A stretch of 64,000 nt of DNA from Palaemon carinicauda (taxonomy: Eukaryota; Arthropoda; Malacostraca; Decapoda; Palaemonidae): assembly GCF_036898095.1 (NCBI RefSeq), contig NC_090766.1, positions 32,045,472 through 32,109,471 of the forward strand, written 5' to 3'. Below are positions 1-13,388 of the stretch, piece after piece (the first letter of the stretch is position 1; each line of letters starts with the position of its first letter). Both the position numbers and the translations under genes were made by a program. The notes under the pieces were generated by a model. That model saw only the letters and a program-made list of their open reading frames with translations, was not told the origin of the DNA and did no database searches.

Positions 1-148
1 TTAATGCTGTTACTGTTCTCGGAATATTTCCTTTTTCCTTTTTTTCCTACTCTCACTGGGGTATTTTCCCTGATGGAGCCCCTGGGCTTCTAGCATCCTG
101 CTTTTCCAACTAGGGTTTTAACTTAGCAAGTAATAATACTAATAATAA
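1..148 (-). repeat. Dispersed (TTA)n-anchored repeat, truncated copy
   Basis: Minus-strand copy of a family present about ten times in the window. Its head reads (TTA)n, then GCTAAGCTACAACCCTAG, then an AAGCAGGATGCTATAAGC-type segment. Here only the head is present, running off the window edge, and its anchor is a decayed run of taat. It has no coding capacity. The family is non-coding and named here only by its structure. Confidence 0.75.
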
Positions 149-318
149 AATACTAGGGAGAAGTCGTGGGGCGAAAATAGGCTAGAAGCCTCGACGTCCT
201 GATAAGTAAATATAGCACTAATCCTAGACCCAGACAAAATGCAATGCTGGCATTCTATAGACCTTGGCTGGTGCTACTACCCTAGCCTCATAGACCATTG
301 GATGTCTCCATTTTTCAG

Positions 319-556
319 CGGATAAACGGCAGAACTATTGTGAGATTCAGGGCGTTTTGCGTAATATTAATAAGTTCTTTCTCTATCCCAGACACTGCTA
401 CCGTTCCTTGCACCCACTGGTTGTTGTGGACGTCGACGTCATTGACCACCAGAACATAAGCCAGAGTTTCACCAGTGCTCTGTGGGGCAGTCTTACGTTC
501 ACATGTCGAGCAATGTTGATTGATTTCACAGGCAATGACACTAGTAATATTATCAA
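319..556 (+). CDS. IR gene exon a (N-terminal domain)
   Basis: Acceptor tttttcag before 319 and donor aa|gtaagt after 556. It enters with two bases of a codon and leaves with two. The frame reads [20 protein letters not shown] and continues with [17 protein letters not shown], typical of the poorly conserved IR N-terminal domain. An open frame on the opposite strand is a shadow. Confidence 0.75.
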
Positions 557-3500
557 GTAAGTCTATAAGCATTGATATTTAAACATACTAAATCTTGTGG
601 GGTCGATGGAGATGGTTTAGGTATGCTCTTCGTAGGCTACTCTCCAAGAGAGATTAGTTCACTAAATTTTCAACTGGGCTCCACAAGGCACTAGAAGTGT
701 TGGAAAACCCAGCTTACATGGCTGAGGACTATGAAGCGTGAAGTGGGAGAGGATGAATGGAGTATTGATTTGAAAGCCCAAGATAGAGACGACTGTGGAA
801 ATTTAACCGAGGCCCTTTGCGTCACTAGGCGTAGGAGGAGATGAAGATTAAATCTTGAAGGAACCAAAAGGATAATTTAAAAAATAATAATTAAACTCGT
901 CTGATGTATAGACAATAATTTTCTTGCATTTAAGGAATCTCCACAATGTAGACATGTGAAGTTTCTACATGTGGAGATTTAATATCTTCATTGGCAAAAT
1001 GACCTAAGAAGTCTGAGAAAGTAATCAGTGTCAAGTAAATAGTTAGAAGATAAGAAAGACTGAGTCTGATAAAACACCATTTTGAGATTGTAAGCAGAAA
1101 CAGCAGAAAATAGCAAAAGATTTTGCAATAGAAGAGAATTAAGAACCAAGCTATGAGAATGAATGGAATCCTGGAAGACGGACCTATGAATGTTGATATA
1201 ATTGGCGGAAGAATGAAAGAATTGATTTAAATAAGTTTAAAGAAATAAATGTATCAAAATAATGTTAGTACGAGAAGAAAAGTAAACCAAAAATAAAGCC
1301 AGGTAACGGACTTATGATCTTTATGGAAATCAAAGTCAAGCTGTTTAAGGTTTGGAGGCCGTACATAATGGCAGAGGCTAGGGAAAGGCCAATGCCAATG
1401 AGACTGACCATATATACAGTACAGTACATATACCCTGTATCCAAGCCCCTCTACATGAAGCTGGGACCAGGCAGAGCTTGAAAATGACTTAGCAAGTAGG
1501 TCTAGAAGCTTCCTCAAACCCTCATCCCTAGCTCACAAGAATGGTGAGGATGCTGAAACTACTGGAACATACAACAATATAATGTGATACAATCATCCTC
1601 TTAATTCTAAAGTTTATTCAGGAAGTTAATCCAAAGTAGACTACATAATACCGAACATAATGTAAACTCTATACAAGATAACATTAGGTACATAAACTTT
1701 TCGACCACATATTTAAATAATCCAGAACCTATTATGAAAATTATTATCTAAAGTAATCATCCTTCTTAAAGGTAACTGTTTGGAGATTCGAACTTGATGA
1801 GCTGTTTTGCCAACTCTCCTTTAATGAAGCAAAGTGTGGATGTTTAATATAAATGAAAGATAAGAGGATGAAGACGTGGGGATAAAACGTTTGTATAGTA
1901 TAAGGCTGTAAGAATATTTGAATAAGTGAGAAATGTAGAGATATGGAGATGAAGCTGTAGAGAGACCAATGTGTTTCTCAGTAAACCAATCAGACAACAG
2001 TTGTGAAATACTATGGTTATGTAGAAAGAAGGAACAAAAAAAAACAATGATTCTGAAATGTTAGGACTTGGAAAGCGTTGGACGGAGGTAATGAAAATAA
2101 AATAAAATGTGTGTGCAGTATAAGGGTTATAAATGACTCCTTTGTTTGTGTAATTAAATACCAATAATCTTCACAATTCTGAAACATGAGCACGTTGTGG
2201 TGGTCGATGTGGTAACGTCCATGACTCGTGAACGCCACATTGGGGTTCGAATATCGCTCAAACTCGTTCGTTCCATCCTTGTGAGCTAAGGATGGGGGCT
2301 TTGGGGGAGCCTATAGGTATATCTTCTGAGTCACCAGCAGTCATTGTCTAGCCCTCCTTGATCCTAGCTTGGGTGGAGAGGGGGCTTGGGCACTGATCAT
2401 ATGTAGGCCTATATATGGTCAGTCTCTAGGGCTTTGTCCTGTTTGATAGGGCAATGTCACTGTCCCTTGTCTCTGCCATTAATGAGTGGCCTTTAAATCT
2501 TTAAATGTAGTCAATCAAAGCTGGCTTTTAATTTTTCCCACGTCACTAACTGATCAACTTCTATATTAATTGCTTTAATTAATAAACAACAAAAAGCAAA
2601 CATGATCTGCCTTATAGTAACCAATATCTTAGTAGCACTTAAAATTTGCACATCTTTACAGCCATACAAAATATTCAAATCTAGAGATCTTTATAGCCAT
2701 ACAAATGTGTAATATTATCTTTGAATCTACAGATATTCATAGCCACGCAAATGTATAGTACTATCTTTAAATCTATAGATTTTTGTGCGAATACAAATGT
2801 GTAATAATATTTTTAAATCTACAGATCTTTGTGCGCATACAAATGTATAATACTACCTTTAAATCTACAGATTCTGTAGCCATACAAATGTGTAATACTA
2901 CCTTTAAATCAACAGATTTTTGTAGCCATACACATGAATAATACCATCTTTAAATCTACAGATTTTTGTACCCATACAAATGAGTAATATGTTCAAATCT
3001 ACAGATTTTTGGAAACTATTAGGCTCGGGTGGTGGCCTGAAACTAGAATCCTCATCATTGGCAGAAGATACGACGTAAAATCCCTGCTCCAACACGCTTC
3101 CTTTAAAAATTCCCTTCACGTCCTCTTCATGGGAATTCGAGAGAGCCCTCCTTCTTCTAGAACAATTTTCACCGAATACTCTATGGTCCACAGAAATGGC
3201 AACTCCCTAGCTCAGAGGCAAGGTGAGGTTTTGCTTAAATAATCCTCGTTCAATGACTGGAAATATCCTCTCTTAAAGTTTTGTTATGCATATCACATGG
3301 ATATAGTGTAGCCTCTTTCCTACAACAGACTTGGTACTAAATCTTCCCATAAGCCGTCTTCATTAATCACATATCAACATTTCTTCTTTGCCTTCAACTT
3401 TTCCAATTTCTATATGGGGTCGCTGTTTCTAGTCAGCCTTCTCCAACTTCCTCTGTCCTGTACATCTTGTTCTCCTAGACCCTATGCCTTCATGTCATTC

Positions 3501-4371
3501 AGCAAGTTATCTTTCCACCTAAACTTTGGCCTTCCAATCCATCTTCTGCCCTCCACCTATGGTCATAACCCTTTTAGATACATATTCATCTTCTCTCCTC
3601 ATGACATGACCAAACCATTCCAGTCTTCTTTCCTGAGCTTTCTTTGAAATATCTAATGCTTTGATGGTCCCCCAGATCAATTCATTCCGGATCTTATCCT
3701 TTTTGTGACACCACACATTCACCTCAGCATTCTCATCTCGGCCAATTCCAGTTTTACTTCTTGCTCTTCCTTTATTTGCTAAGTCTCTATCAATAATGAA
3801 TCAGTATTTTCAACATTTCAACTATTATTTTTCATTGTTATTCAATTAAACTTCATGCGCTTTCTTTTGAATTTTAATTTCCAAAATTCCAGGCAGAGTG
3901 AGAGAGGGTGGGGCCCCTGGTCATTACTCAAGTAATTGGGAAGTAGACCTACACGTTACTAGATACTACAGTATAAAACAATATTTTCTTTATATGTTAC
4001 AGGATATTTTCTTCACCTGTTCAGTCGTTGTCTTTACTGCAATAGAGGACAGCCGGAACTAAAGCGCATTTTCTTGGACTTAGGTGGATCAAAAACACTT
4101 AACCTAGATCTGTCGTTATCTAGTGAGTGTCTTCGAAAGAATAATTTTTGGAGCCTGAGAAAAAAAAAAATTTATTGTCTGACAAACTTAAAAGTTTTCA
4201 CGATCCTCTCTTGTTTTTATTAATAAAACCTTTATATATTAATTAGAGTTCTATTCTAATTGTTCGTCAATTCTGTTATAGATTATTTTCTTTCCTTACT
4301 GGGATACTTTTCCCTGCTGGAGCCCTTGGGCTTATACTATCCTGCTTTTCCAACCACAGTTGTAGCTTAGC

Positions 4372-4452
<81 letters not shown>

Positions 4453-4904
4453 CAACATATTTAGAATTTACACACAATTGTGAATTTTTATCACAAAACC
4501 TAGTCTACCGTGTACGTACTATGCTTATGTTTCTGCACATTCACTTATCATGTGAACATACTATAATACAATATAATGATTCTATTTAATACTGACGCTA
4601 CACCGAATATCGCATTATCAATAGAAATTTTACAGGCATTGAGTTAAAATACAGTATTCCTTATCACAACGCAAAGCGTCTAGGTCAGACAAGACCCAAG
4701 TACGAATAGTGACCACAAGTTAAATCAGTCTGAAACTATGTTCACACTTTTTTGCATGGCGAAAATTGTATTCTGCATTTATGTGCATTATTGTTATTGT
4801 TATTGTTGTTGTTGTTGTAATTATTATTATTGTTATTTATATTATTATTATTATTATTATTATTATTGTTATTATTGTCGTGATTATTGTTATTATTGTT
4901 ATTA

Positions 4905-4971
<67 letters not shown>

Positions 4972-7900
4972 AAGCCAAGCTACATCACTGATTTGAAAGG
5001 CAGAATGCTACAAGCCCAAAGGACTCGAACAGGAAAAGCACCCAAGTAAGGAAAGGGCATAAGGAAACAGCAAGTAAATTATATATAAGTAGTAATGAAC
5101 ACAAAATATAAAATATCTTGAGATCAGTAACATCGAAATACATCATTCATAGATAATATAAAAATGAGAAATCTCAACATGTTCAGTAGAGTAATATTTG
5201 CAAAAAGTTTGAACTTAGAAGTTTTACCTATTCAATCACCAGAGTAGGCAGGTTAGCCCACAATCTTTCTATTGATACCAGAAAAGGAAGATTAATCCAC
5301 ATCTTTCTATTGATACCAGAGTAGGAAGATTAGTCCAAAATATTTCTATTGATATCAGAGTAGGAAGATTAGTCCAAAATATTTCTATTGATACCAGAGT
5401 AGGAAGATTAGTCCACAATATTTCTATTGATATCAGAGTAGGAAGATTAGTCCAAAATATTTCTATTGATATCAGAGTAGGAAGATTAGTCCACTATCTT
5501 TCTATTGATACCAAAGTACGGAGATTAGTCCAAAATATTTCTATTGATATCAGAGTAGGAAGATTAGTCCACTATCTTTCTATTGATACCAAAGTACGGA
5601 GATTAGTCCAAAATATTTCTATTGATACAAGAGTAGGAAGATTATTCCATAATCTTCACAATCTTTCCATTGATTTATATCTATCTTTTCCTCGACTTTT
5701 CAGAACAACTAGACAATTTAAATGGGGCCCAGCTGGAAGTGATATCCATCGCTTACTTTCCATATTCTAACTTTAAACTGAACCCGAATGAGCTTGAAAC
5801 AACGGTGATTTTCTTAGACTCCATTGATAAAAGAGCTTTCGATGTATTCTCTTCTCGGGCGAATTTCAGGTGATTTACGTGTGTCTTTTTTAATGTATAT
5901 ATGATAATTCCTCTATGAATGTACATACTGAATTTATTATTATTTGTATAAGAACGTAATTTCATTTGGCCAATACTCTTTTGAACTGGTGTTGTGAACC
6001 TTAGTCGTGTGCTCAATACTGACACTGAGGCCCTCATTCAGTAGGCCTACGTGTTTCTCAGGCGAGAGTTTCATAGAGAGTAACGCGAAACAAGAAACGC
6101 GAGACCCGAAACGTATCACATGTGAAAAACAAAAGCGGTAACGAAGATCTTTATCAAATGAGTCACATAAGAAGTAAAGCATACAAGAAACACGAAACAC
6201 ATGTGGCTATGTCCGAACCAAAAGTGAACCTCTTCACTTTTCTTGCGTGGTTAAGGTCACAGCTGTGTGCTACATTGTGTTCAACCTGCTGTTGAAAGTG
6301 TTATTTTGGTATTAGTGATTGTTTTGGCAGTAGTATTTTTGTGTGTTGTGTTGCTTTTTTGTTACGGTTGCTCCTGTTAATAAGTTTTCAAACTAATTTT
6401 AAACTCACCTGAGAGTAAAGATTAATTTTTATTCTGCTGATATTGGTTTTTACCAATTACAACCTTAAGATTGCAAATGTGGAAGCACCAATGACTTCAG
6501 TTCCTCATAAGTATTGTATGACGTTCTTAGATAATTAAAAACCATTTTTTTTCACCCTTAAATTTCAACAGTATGCACAAGGTTCTTTGAAATTCTGCAT
6601 TTTTTCCCTTTTCTTTCATAATAAAGCCGATGAAATCAGTGCGTCTTCATCTAGGAAGCCATCTTAAAAACTGACAGACGTGAGCAACCCCCATTTCTAT
6701 GTAATAGGGTGATGTGTGGCGTGAGGTGTTTTGTCATTGTTTCTGTTTCTCATATCATGTCATTTCCTATGTGACTCCGGAATAAGTGAACTTAGGTCAC
6801 GATGTTTCTTTAAGGTAACTTACGTCACTACATGTCTCTAAGGTAACTTAGGTTACAATATGTCTCTAAGGCAACTTGGGTCCCAACGTGTCTCTAAGGT
6901 AACTTAGGTCACAACGTGTCTCTAAGGCAACTTAGGTCACTACGTGTCTCTAAGGCAACTTAGGTCCCAACATGTCTCTAAGGCAACTTAGGTCACTACG
7001 TGTCTCTAAGGCAACTTAGGTCACTACGTGTCTCTAAGGTAACCTAGGTCACAATATGTCTCTAAGGCAACTTAGGTCACAATGTGCCTCTAAGGTAACT
7101 TAGGTCACAACGTGTCTCTATGGCAACTTAGGTCACTACGTGTCTCTAAGGCAACTTAGGTCCCAACGTGTCTCTAAGGCAACCTAGGTCACTACGTGTC
7201 TCTAAGGCAACTTAGTAAGAATTTGGCAATTGATTGTAGCTTCCCCTCTATAAACGATTAATTACTAACCACCTCGCATTTTAACCAACAGTTATGTTGT
7301 CCGTGTACCCAAAGAAATGATACCTGGTGTGGTCAACTCCAATGGCACTTGGAATGGGGCATTTGGGGTCCTTCAGCGTGAAGAAGCGGACTTCACAACT
7401 ACAAGCGCTATTTTTGATGAAAAACTGAAAATTTCCGACTATGTTAGAGTTTACACAATGGACCAGTTCATTATCGTCTCCTTGAAGCCACAGGAGCTGC
7501 CGCGGTACCTCGTCATAATACGTCCTTTTGAAGGTAAAATTGGTTTTCTGTACTATTATGAATTTATTCTGTATTTTGGCATTAATTGATATGTACTCCT
7601 GCACTGGGAAGCTTTAATGAAAATAGGAAATGCGTGATGTACCTTGCATTTACCGACTTTGATGAAATTGGCAAAATTTGTATGTCATTGCGTTTATTTC
7701 TGAATTTTACGCTAGAATTCTCAAGTATGTGTCCTTCAGCCTTGGCTCAATAACAATGATGATTTTTTACTAAGATACCCAAGATTATTCGTAAAAGAAC
7801 AATCTTATGAACGAGTACAGTATTGCAGTCTATCATAGGGTGAACTATTTGGGTCATGCAACTGGGTATACAGGACATGACATTGGGTCCTTGAGGACAT

Positions 7901-10900
7901 GTCATTGGGGCATTTAGAATATAACCCTGGGTCACTTATGACATGACATTGGACATTTAGGAAATGGCATGGGTTCATTTCAAACATGACATTGGGTTAC
8001 TTAGGTCATGGCACTGAGTCCTCTAGTACTTGATATTGAATCATAGACATGACATTGAGTCACTTAGGACATGCCCTTAGGCTTTTTTAGGATATGACGT
8101 TTGTCACTGTAGTAAACCTTTTTCAGTAACAGCATCAAAGGCTTATGAAGCCCGATATCAAAGGTATCACAGTAGTTAAGGTATTTCAATACCAGTATCA
8201 ATAGTCATTCCTTTTCAATAATACCTGTTTCAATGAGTTCCAAAATATTTTCAGTCCCTGTACTAAGATTCTTTTAGTCCCTGTACTAACCAGCTTTCAA
8301 TCATAATACTATATGCCTTTTAATCCAGCACCAGCACCAGAACTATATGCCTTTGCATAAAAGTATCAAAAATCTTTGAATACAAGTCCAAAGGCCATCC
8401 ATTACTGAAACTCCCTATCAAGGTCGTTTAGTACCAAAACTAGTGATCTTACAGTGACAGTAACAAATGTCTTTTACCCTATTACAAGAAGTACTTCGTC
8501 TATTTATGCACTTAATTACCCATACCCTAAAAAAGCAATTTAAGAGGCCACAACAGTAAATCAAATCTCAACCAATGCTCTTTCATTCCATATTTATGTT
8601 TAGGTGGCAATGGTGTGAAGTCTGGTCAGAACTTGGAGATTATCACCAATGCACCATTGTTATTTCTCACCCCCAAAAAATAAACATGAATAAACATTAC
8701 ATTTTACTACACAGATCTCTAAAATAGCATTTGCCAATTTTCTTTTATTATTTGAGGACTGACTCGAAATTAGTAAGCCATCCGTTTTTTCAATACATCT
8801 AGCAGCCTTAAGTTTCTCATCTGACTCTACCTACAGGATCTCCGTTTATGAAAATCTAAGTTTCTATTATTTTTCATTAGAGTTGGAAATTAAAGTTAGT
8901 AATTTAACACCAATGCTTTTAACTCCCCTACCCAGAAGGTGGTTAGACAGTTAACTGAAAATTAGTATGAATTTTGGATTTCAGCTGCCGTATGGGTCAG
9001 TATACTGATAAGCATTATAGTGTGGGCCATTTCATTATGGGCTCTACAAAAGGCATATTCCTCTTTTGCAACCGAAGAGGCCATGTCACTGACAACAGCT
9101 CTTTTCTACAGCACCGCAACCTTTTTAGAAGACCCTCCTTCACGACTTCCTACAAATTTTCCCGGACAGGTGAGTCAGGCTTTTAAAAGTTTGGTGGAAA
9201 TGGAGTTATCTTAGCTCACAGCTCTACCACTTGATAAAATCATTTTAATGACCAAAAACTCACCATAAAAAAATTAATTTTATCTGGAAGGCATTAGTGT
9301 CGAAAATGTTATGGTGGGAAGGTGTCTCGTTGTTTGCCTCCAGCACATCAAAGTAGGAATCCGATTTGATGACACAGACTAACTTAATCTAGAAACAAAG
9401 TCTTTTATAATTTCCTCCTTAGATATTGGTGGTATGGTGGCTCATTGTTTGCCTCCTGCTTTCCACGGGGTACAGATCTTCTCTCGTGGCTCATCTGACA
9501 GTGCAGGGGAAGACAAGTCCTATTGACGATTATTATGACCTGGTCAGCAAGGAGAAGTGGCAATGGGGCTGTGATAGGATAGTGCTTTATGGCATCGCTG
9601 CTTCTTATTTCAAAAAAAGTACTACACCTGTAGTAAAGCAAATTGCTAAGCAAGTTGAGGTGAGTGGCCTTGGTTAAGTTTTATTTGGACAAGCACAATG
9701 TTATGGAGAATCGATTACCATAAAGAACAAATAAATTCAAGTTTTTAAAGAGTTAGAAGCAATGCAGGTTGATGAATGAAAAAATATAACTTGAATGATA
9801 TACGGAATAATACTTACATCTAAAATCCACAGTGACTTAGAATACTTAGGTTTAGGTCTATATGAAAATAGTCAATAATGTCTTTTAGGGACATCTTACT
9901 CATATTATTGATAACTTCAGAACTAAAGCTCTCCCCAAATTTACTATATCGATTCAGATTTCTAGTGATGGATGACAAGAGAGTGGCATAGGACCAAGTG
10001 CTCATAATTGTATATCTTTATAAAAAGAGGGTCCCTACCTCATTAAACTTAGCTCACACAGCGACAGTACGGTCGGATTGTGGGCACACTACTATCGAAT
10101 GTACTCGTGGGTGCAGTGTGTAATCCGAATAAAGTTATTCACCATTAGCTACCTCTTACGATGACAGCAGAACTTGCTTACATTTATTTTCAAATGCCAA
10201 TAACTGCCTTTTATAGCAGGCAACTTCTTTAGTCAGTATTTCTGATTTTCCTCACTCTGTGCTGCTACTTTTTACTTTTAATTTTTTTTCTCTCCACAAC
10301 TAAACATTCTGATGTATTATTTGCATATCTTAACAACACACATATCCCATCATCTCCAATCCTATTTCTATAGCAATCTTTTCAATCAACCATGTTAAAT
10401 CTTGTCTCTATTACTACGACAGTTTCCTTATTATTAAGTTCACCCATGTAATTCCTTCTACCACTACCAGTGACAAACTTCAACTTTGTCATATCTATCT
10501 TCCTCTCTTTTAATTCTAATTAATTTCATTTGGTATTTGACCGCTGTCTCTTGCTTTCTGCAATTTCTTACTTCAATTCTAATTTAAAACTTTTTACATA
10601 TTTCAAAAAGTTCTTTTCCTTAACATTCTCTATTGCGGTTCCCTCATTTGATCTTCCATGATCTCTTTTAACTGAATTCCTTAGCATCTGCTGCTGTTAT
10701 ATTACAAAAAGCTATTGCCACTTTATAATCAATTTTATTCTCTACTGATTATATGCCTGTTCAAGTTATTAATCACCAATATAGTGTAGGCTAGTTGTAA
10801 CACTTGATCATCTAACAAAGTTCTTCTAAGTCCTTCATTTCTTTTTCTAACAATCCAAGTCATCATATTTGCAGGCAAAGTAGGTACGATTACTGTCACA

Positions 10901-13292
10901 TAATCTTTAGTTCCTAGTTCATGGTTCCTCGGTGTACAGTACACTGCACAACATTGCGATTGCAGGCCCACTACTAGATAAGCACGTGTATAGTGCTACA
11001 ATCTGCAGAAAGTTCATCATCAGTTACCTTCAACACAGACAGCTTAGCATGCTTACATTTATTTATAAATTCCAAAGCCTGCTTTAGTAAAATTGGATGA
11101 TTTAATGTTAATAGTATGGATAGGCCTTTAGAACGGACCTGTTAATTCTTTTTATTTCTAATTGTCATTAATCCTATTCCCTTACATGTAATTAATATCT
11201 CCACCACATTATCTCACAATTCTTGCATTCTACAGTCTGTCGACATTGAAGCTGGACTCAAAAAAGTTCTTAATGGGCAATATTCGCTGCTGACATCACG
11301 TAACCGGATTAGCACAGTGATCGAGTCAAAATACGCGAATGACTATGGCCAAACGCCATTCTACCTCAGTAAAGGAGGCTATTATTTGTCACCTGATCTT
11401 GGATGGTGTTTCAGGTGTGTATTATCTTAGTAATAGAGTAACGAATCCTTGCCTAGAAATATTTGAAAACTGCCATTAGGGAGATATTATTATTATCATT
11501 ACTTGCAAGGCTACAACCCTATTTGGAAAAGCAGGATGCTATAAGCCCAGGGGCTACAACAGCGAAAATAGCCCAGTGAAGAAAGGAAACTTATCGAAAA
11601 ATAAAATATTTCAAGAAGAGTAACATTAAATTAAACATCTATATAAACTATAAAAACTAAACAAAACAAGAGGAAGAGAAATAAAATAGAATAGTGTGCC
11701 CAAGTGTACCCTCAAGCAAGAAAACTCTAACCCAAGAAAGTGGAGGACCATGGTACAGAGTCTACCCAAGACTAGAGAACAATGGTTTGATTTTGGAGTG
11801 TTCTTCTCCTAGAAGAGCTGCTTACCATAGCTAAAAGAGTCTCTTTTATCCTACCAAGAGGAAAGTGGCCACTGAACAATTATAGTGCAGTAGTTAACCC
11901 CTCGAATTTAGAAGAATTGTTTGCAAATCTCAATGTTGTCAGGTGTATGAGGACAGTGGAGAATATGTAATAAATAGGCCAGACTACTCAGTGAGTGTGT
12001 GTGTGTGTGTAGGAAAAGGGAAAATGAACCGTAACCAGAGAGAAGGATCCAATGTAGTACTGTCTGGCCACTCAAAAGGCCTCATAACTCTCTAGGGGTA
12101 GTATCTCAATGGGTGGCTGGTGCCCAGGCCAACCTACTACCTTACTACCTCTTGGTTTTTTGTTGTTGGTACAGATTGCCTGGAACTGTGTCCTGTGTCC
12201 AGACACAGGATCTTCCAAGTAGGTTTGAATGGCGAAGAGTTTCAGGGGACCTATTTTGGACAACAGAGTAGCAACCTTGCACTTATTTGGACCCTTTAAA
12301 ATCTTGTGAATCGTTTGATTTTTAGAGTTTCATAATTTATGTAAATTGGAATAGAGAGCCGAAGTATGACGTCAATTTGTATAGCAACAGCCACCCTAGT
12401 TCAAGCATAAATACTGTTCGGAAACATACTCGTGCAGGATGGCGGTTTTCAGCATAACGTAGGGTTGATTTCCTACTAGTCTGATTAAAAGAAATACATA
12501 AAGTGTGATGAAAACCCCTACAATTCAGAAAACATACAGTCCTTTTCCTATTCAAATGGGATAATGACTGGAAAAGTAAAGTTTAAAGGGTGGCTGTGTT
12601 AGAACACTGGCAAAGTCCCAGGTGTGTCAGCACCTGAAACAGTTGTTGTAAACCAGTACATGGTAACTTGATGTCAGACTTCAGTTCCCTATTGTGACTC
12701 ACAACCAGCTATTTCTATCCAAAATTCATTACATGGGAGAAGCAATGACTTAAAATTTGGGTATAAGCAGAGAGAATTGGTAATAAATCAGAGAAAGAGA
12801 ATAAGATGGAGACAGAGAGTAAGAAGAAGGGGTTGGAAAATGGGCAGAGGATTTGTGGAGTCATGGAAATACTGGAGGAATCCGTTGAAAATCAGGTGCC
12901 CTCCCTAATTGGACATATTTCGCTGGGTTAAGTAGTGTTCCCTGTCCTGAAACTTTTGTCAACATTTCAGAAAAGGTGCTCCAATTCACCATCGTTTTGC
13001 CCAGCTGGCAAACAGATTGATTGAAGGAGGAATTATCGACTACTGGTTGAAAGATGTCATGGCTTTAAACATCAAAAGAAACCAAAAACAACAAAACGAA
13101 CAGAATGGCAAACCAGATTCAAAAGAAATCTATGATAATGTAGGTAAAATAAGGAAAAAAAATGTATGGTTTATATAATTGTATTGATCGTGCTACTTTC
13201 TAATTTCATTTTTAAATCGATATTTGATTGAACAATGAAAACAAGAATGTACCTTGAAAAAGAATGATGTTTAATATATATATATATATACA

Positions 13293-13388
<96 letters not shown>

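Noticed and set aside
2193..2270. A tRNA gene
   Set aside because: A- and B-box-like words are present but no acceptor or anticodon arms can be formed; it is the head of a SINE.
4276..4996. Poly-Leu, poly-Asn and poly-Ile/Tyr proteins
   Set aside because: Direct translations of (AAT)n and (ATT)n microsatellites in an intron. The same applies to Ile-Tyr frames in (TA)n at 13.3, 36.2, 40.3, 51.4 and 62.3 kb and Arg-Glu or Leu-Ser frames in (AG)n tracts.
5236..7215. CRISPR-like arrays
   Set aside because: Repeats are directly adjacent without unique spacers and lie in introns of an animal gene.
7281..7604. Minus-strand 107-codon frame over IR exon e
   Set aside because: It is antisense to a well-supported exon with matching splice sites and conserved IR motifs.
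13140..13146. Donor site tag|gtaaaa for IR exon i
   Set aside because: Using it gives a stop directly after joining to the last exon; aat|gtaggt four bases upstream keeps the frame.
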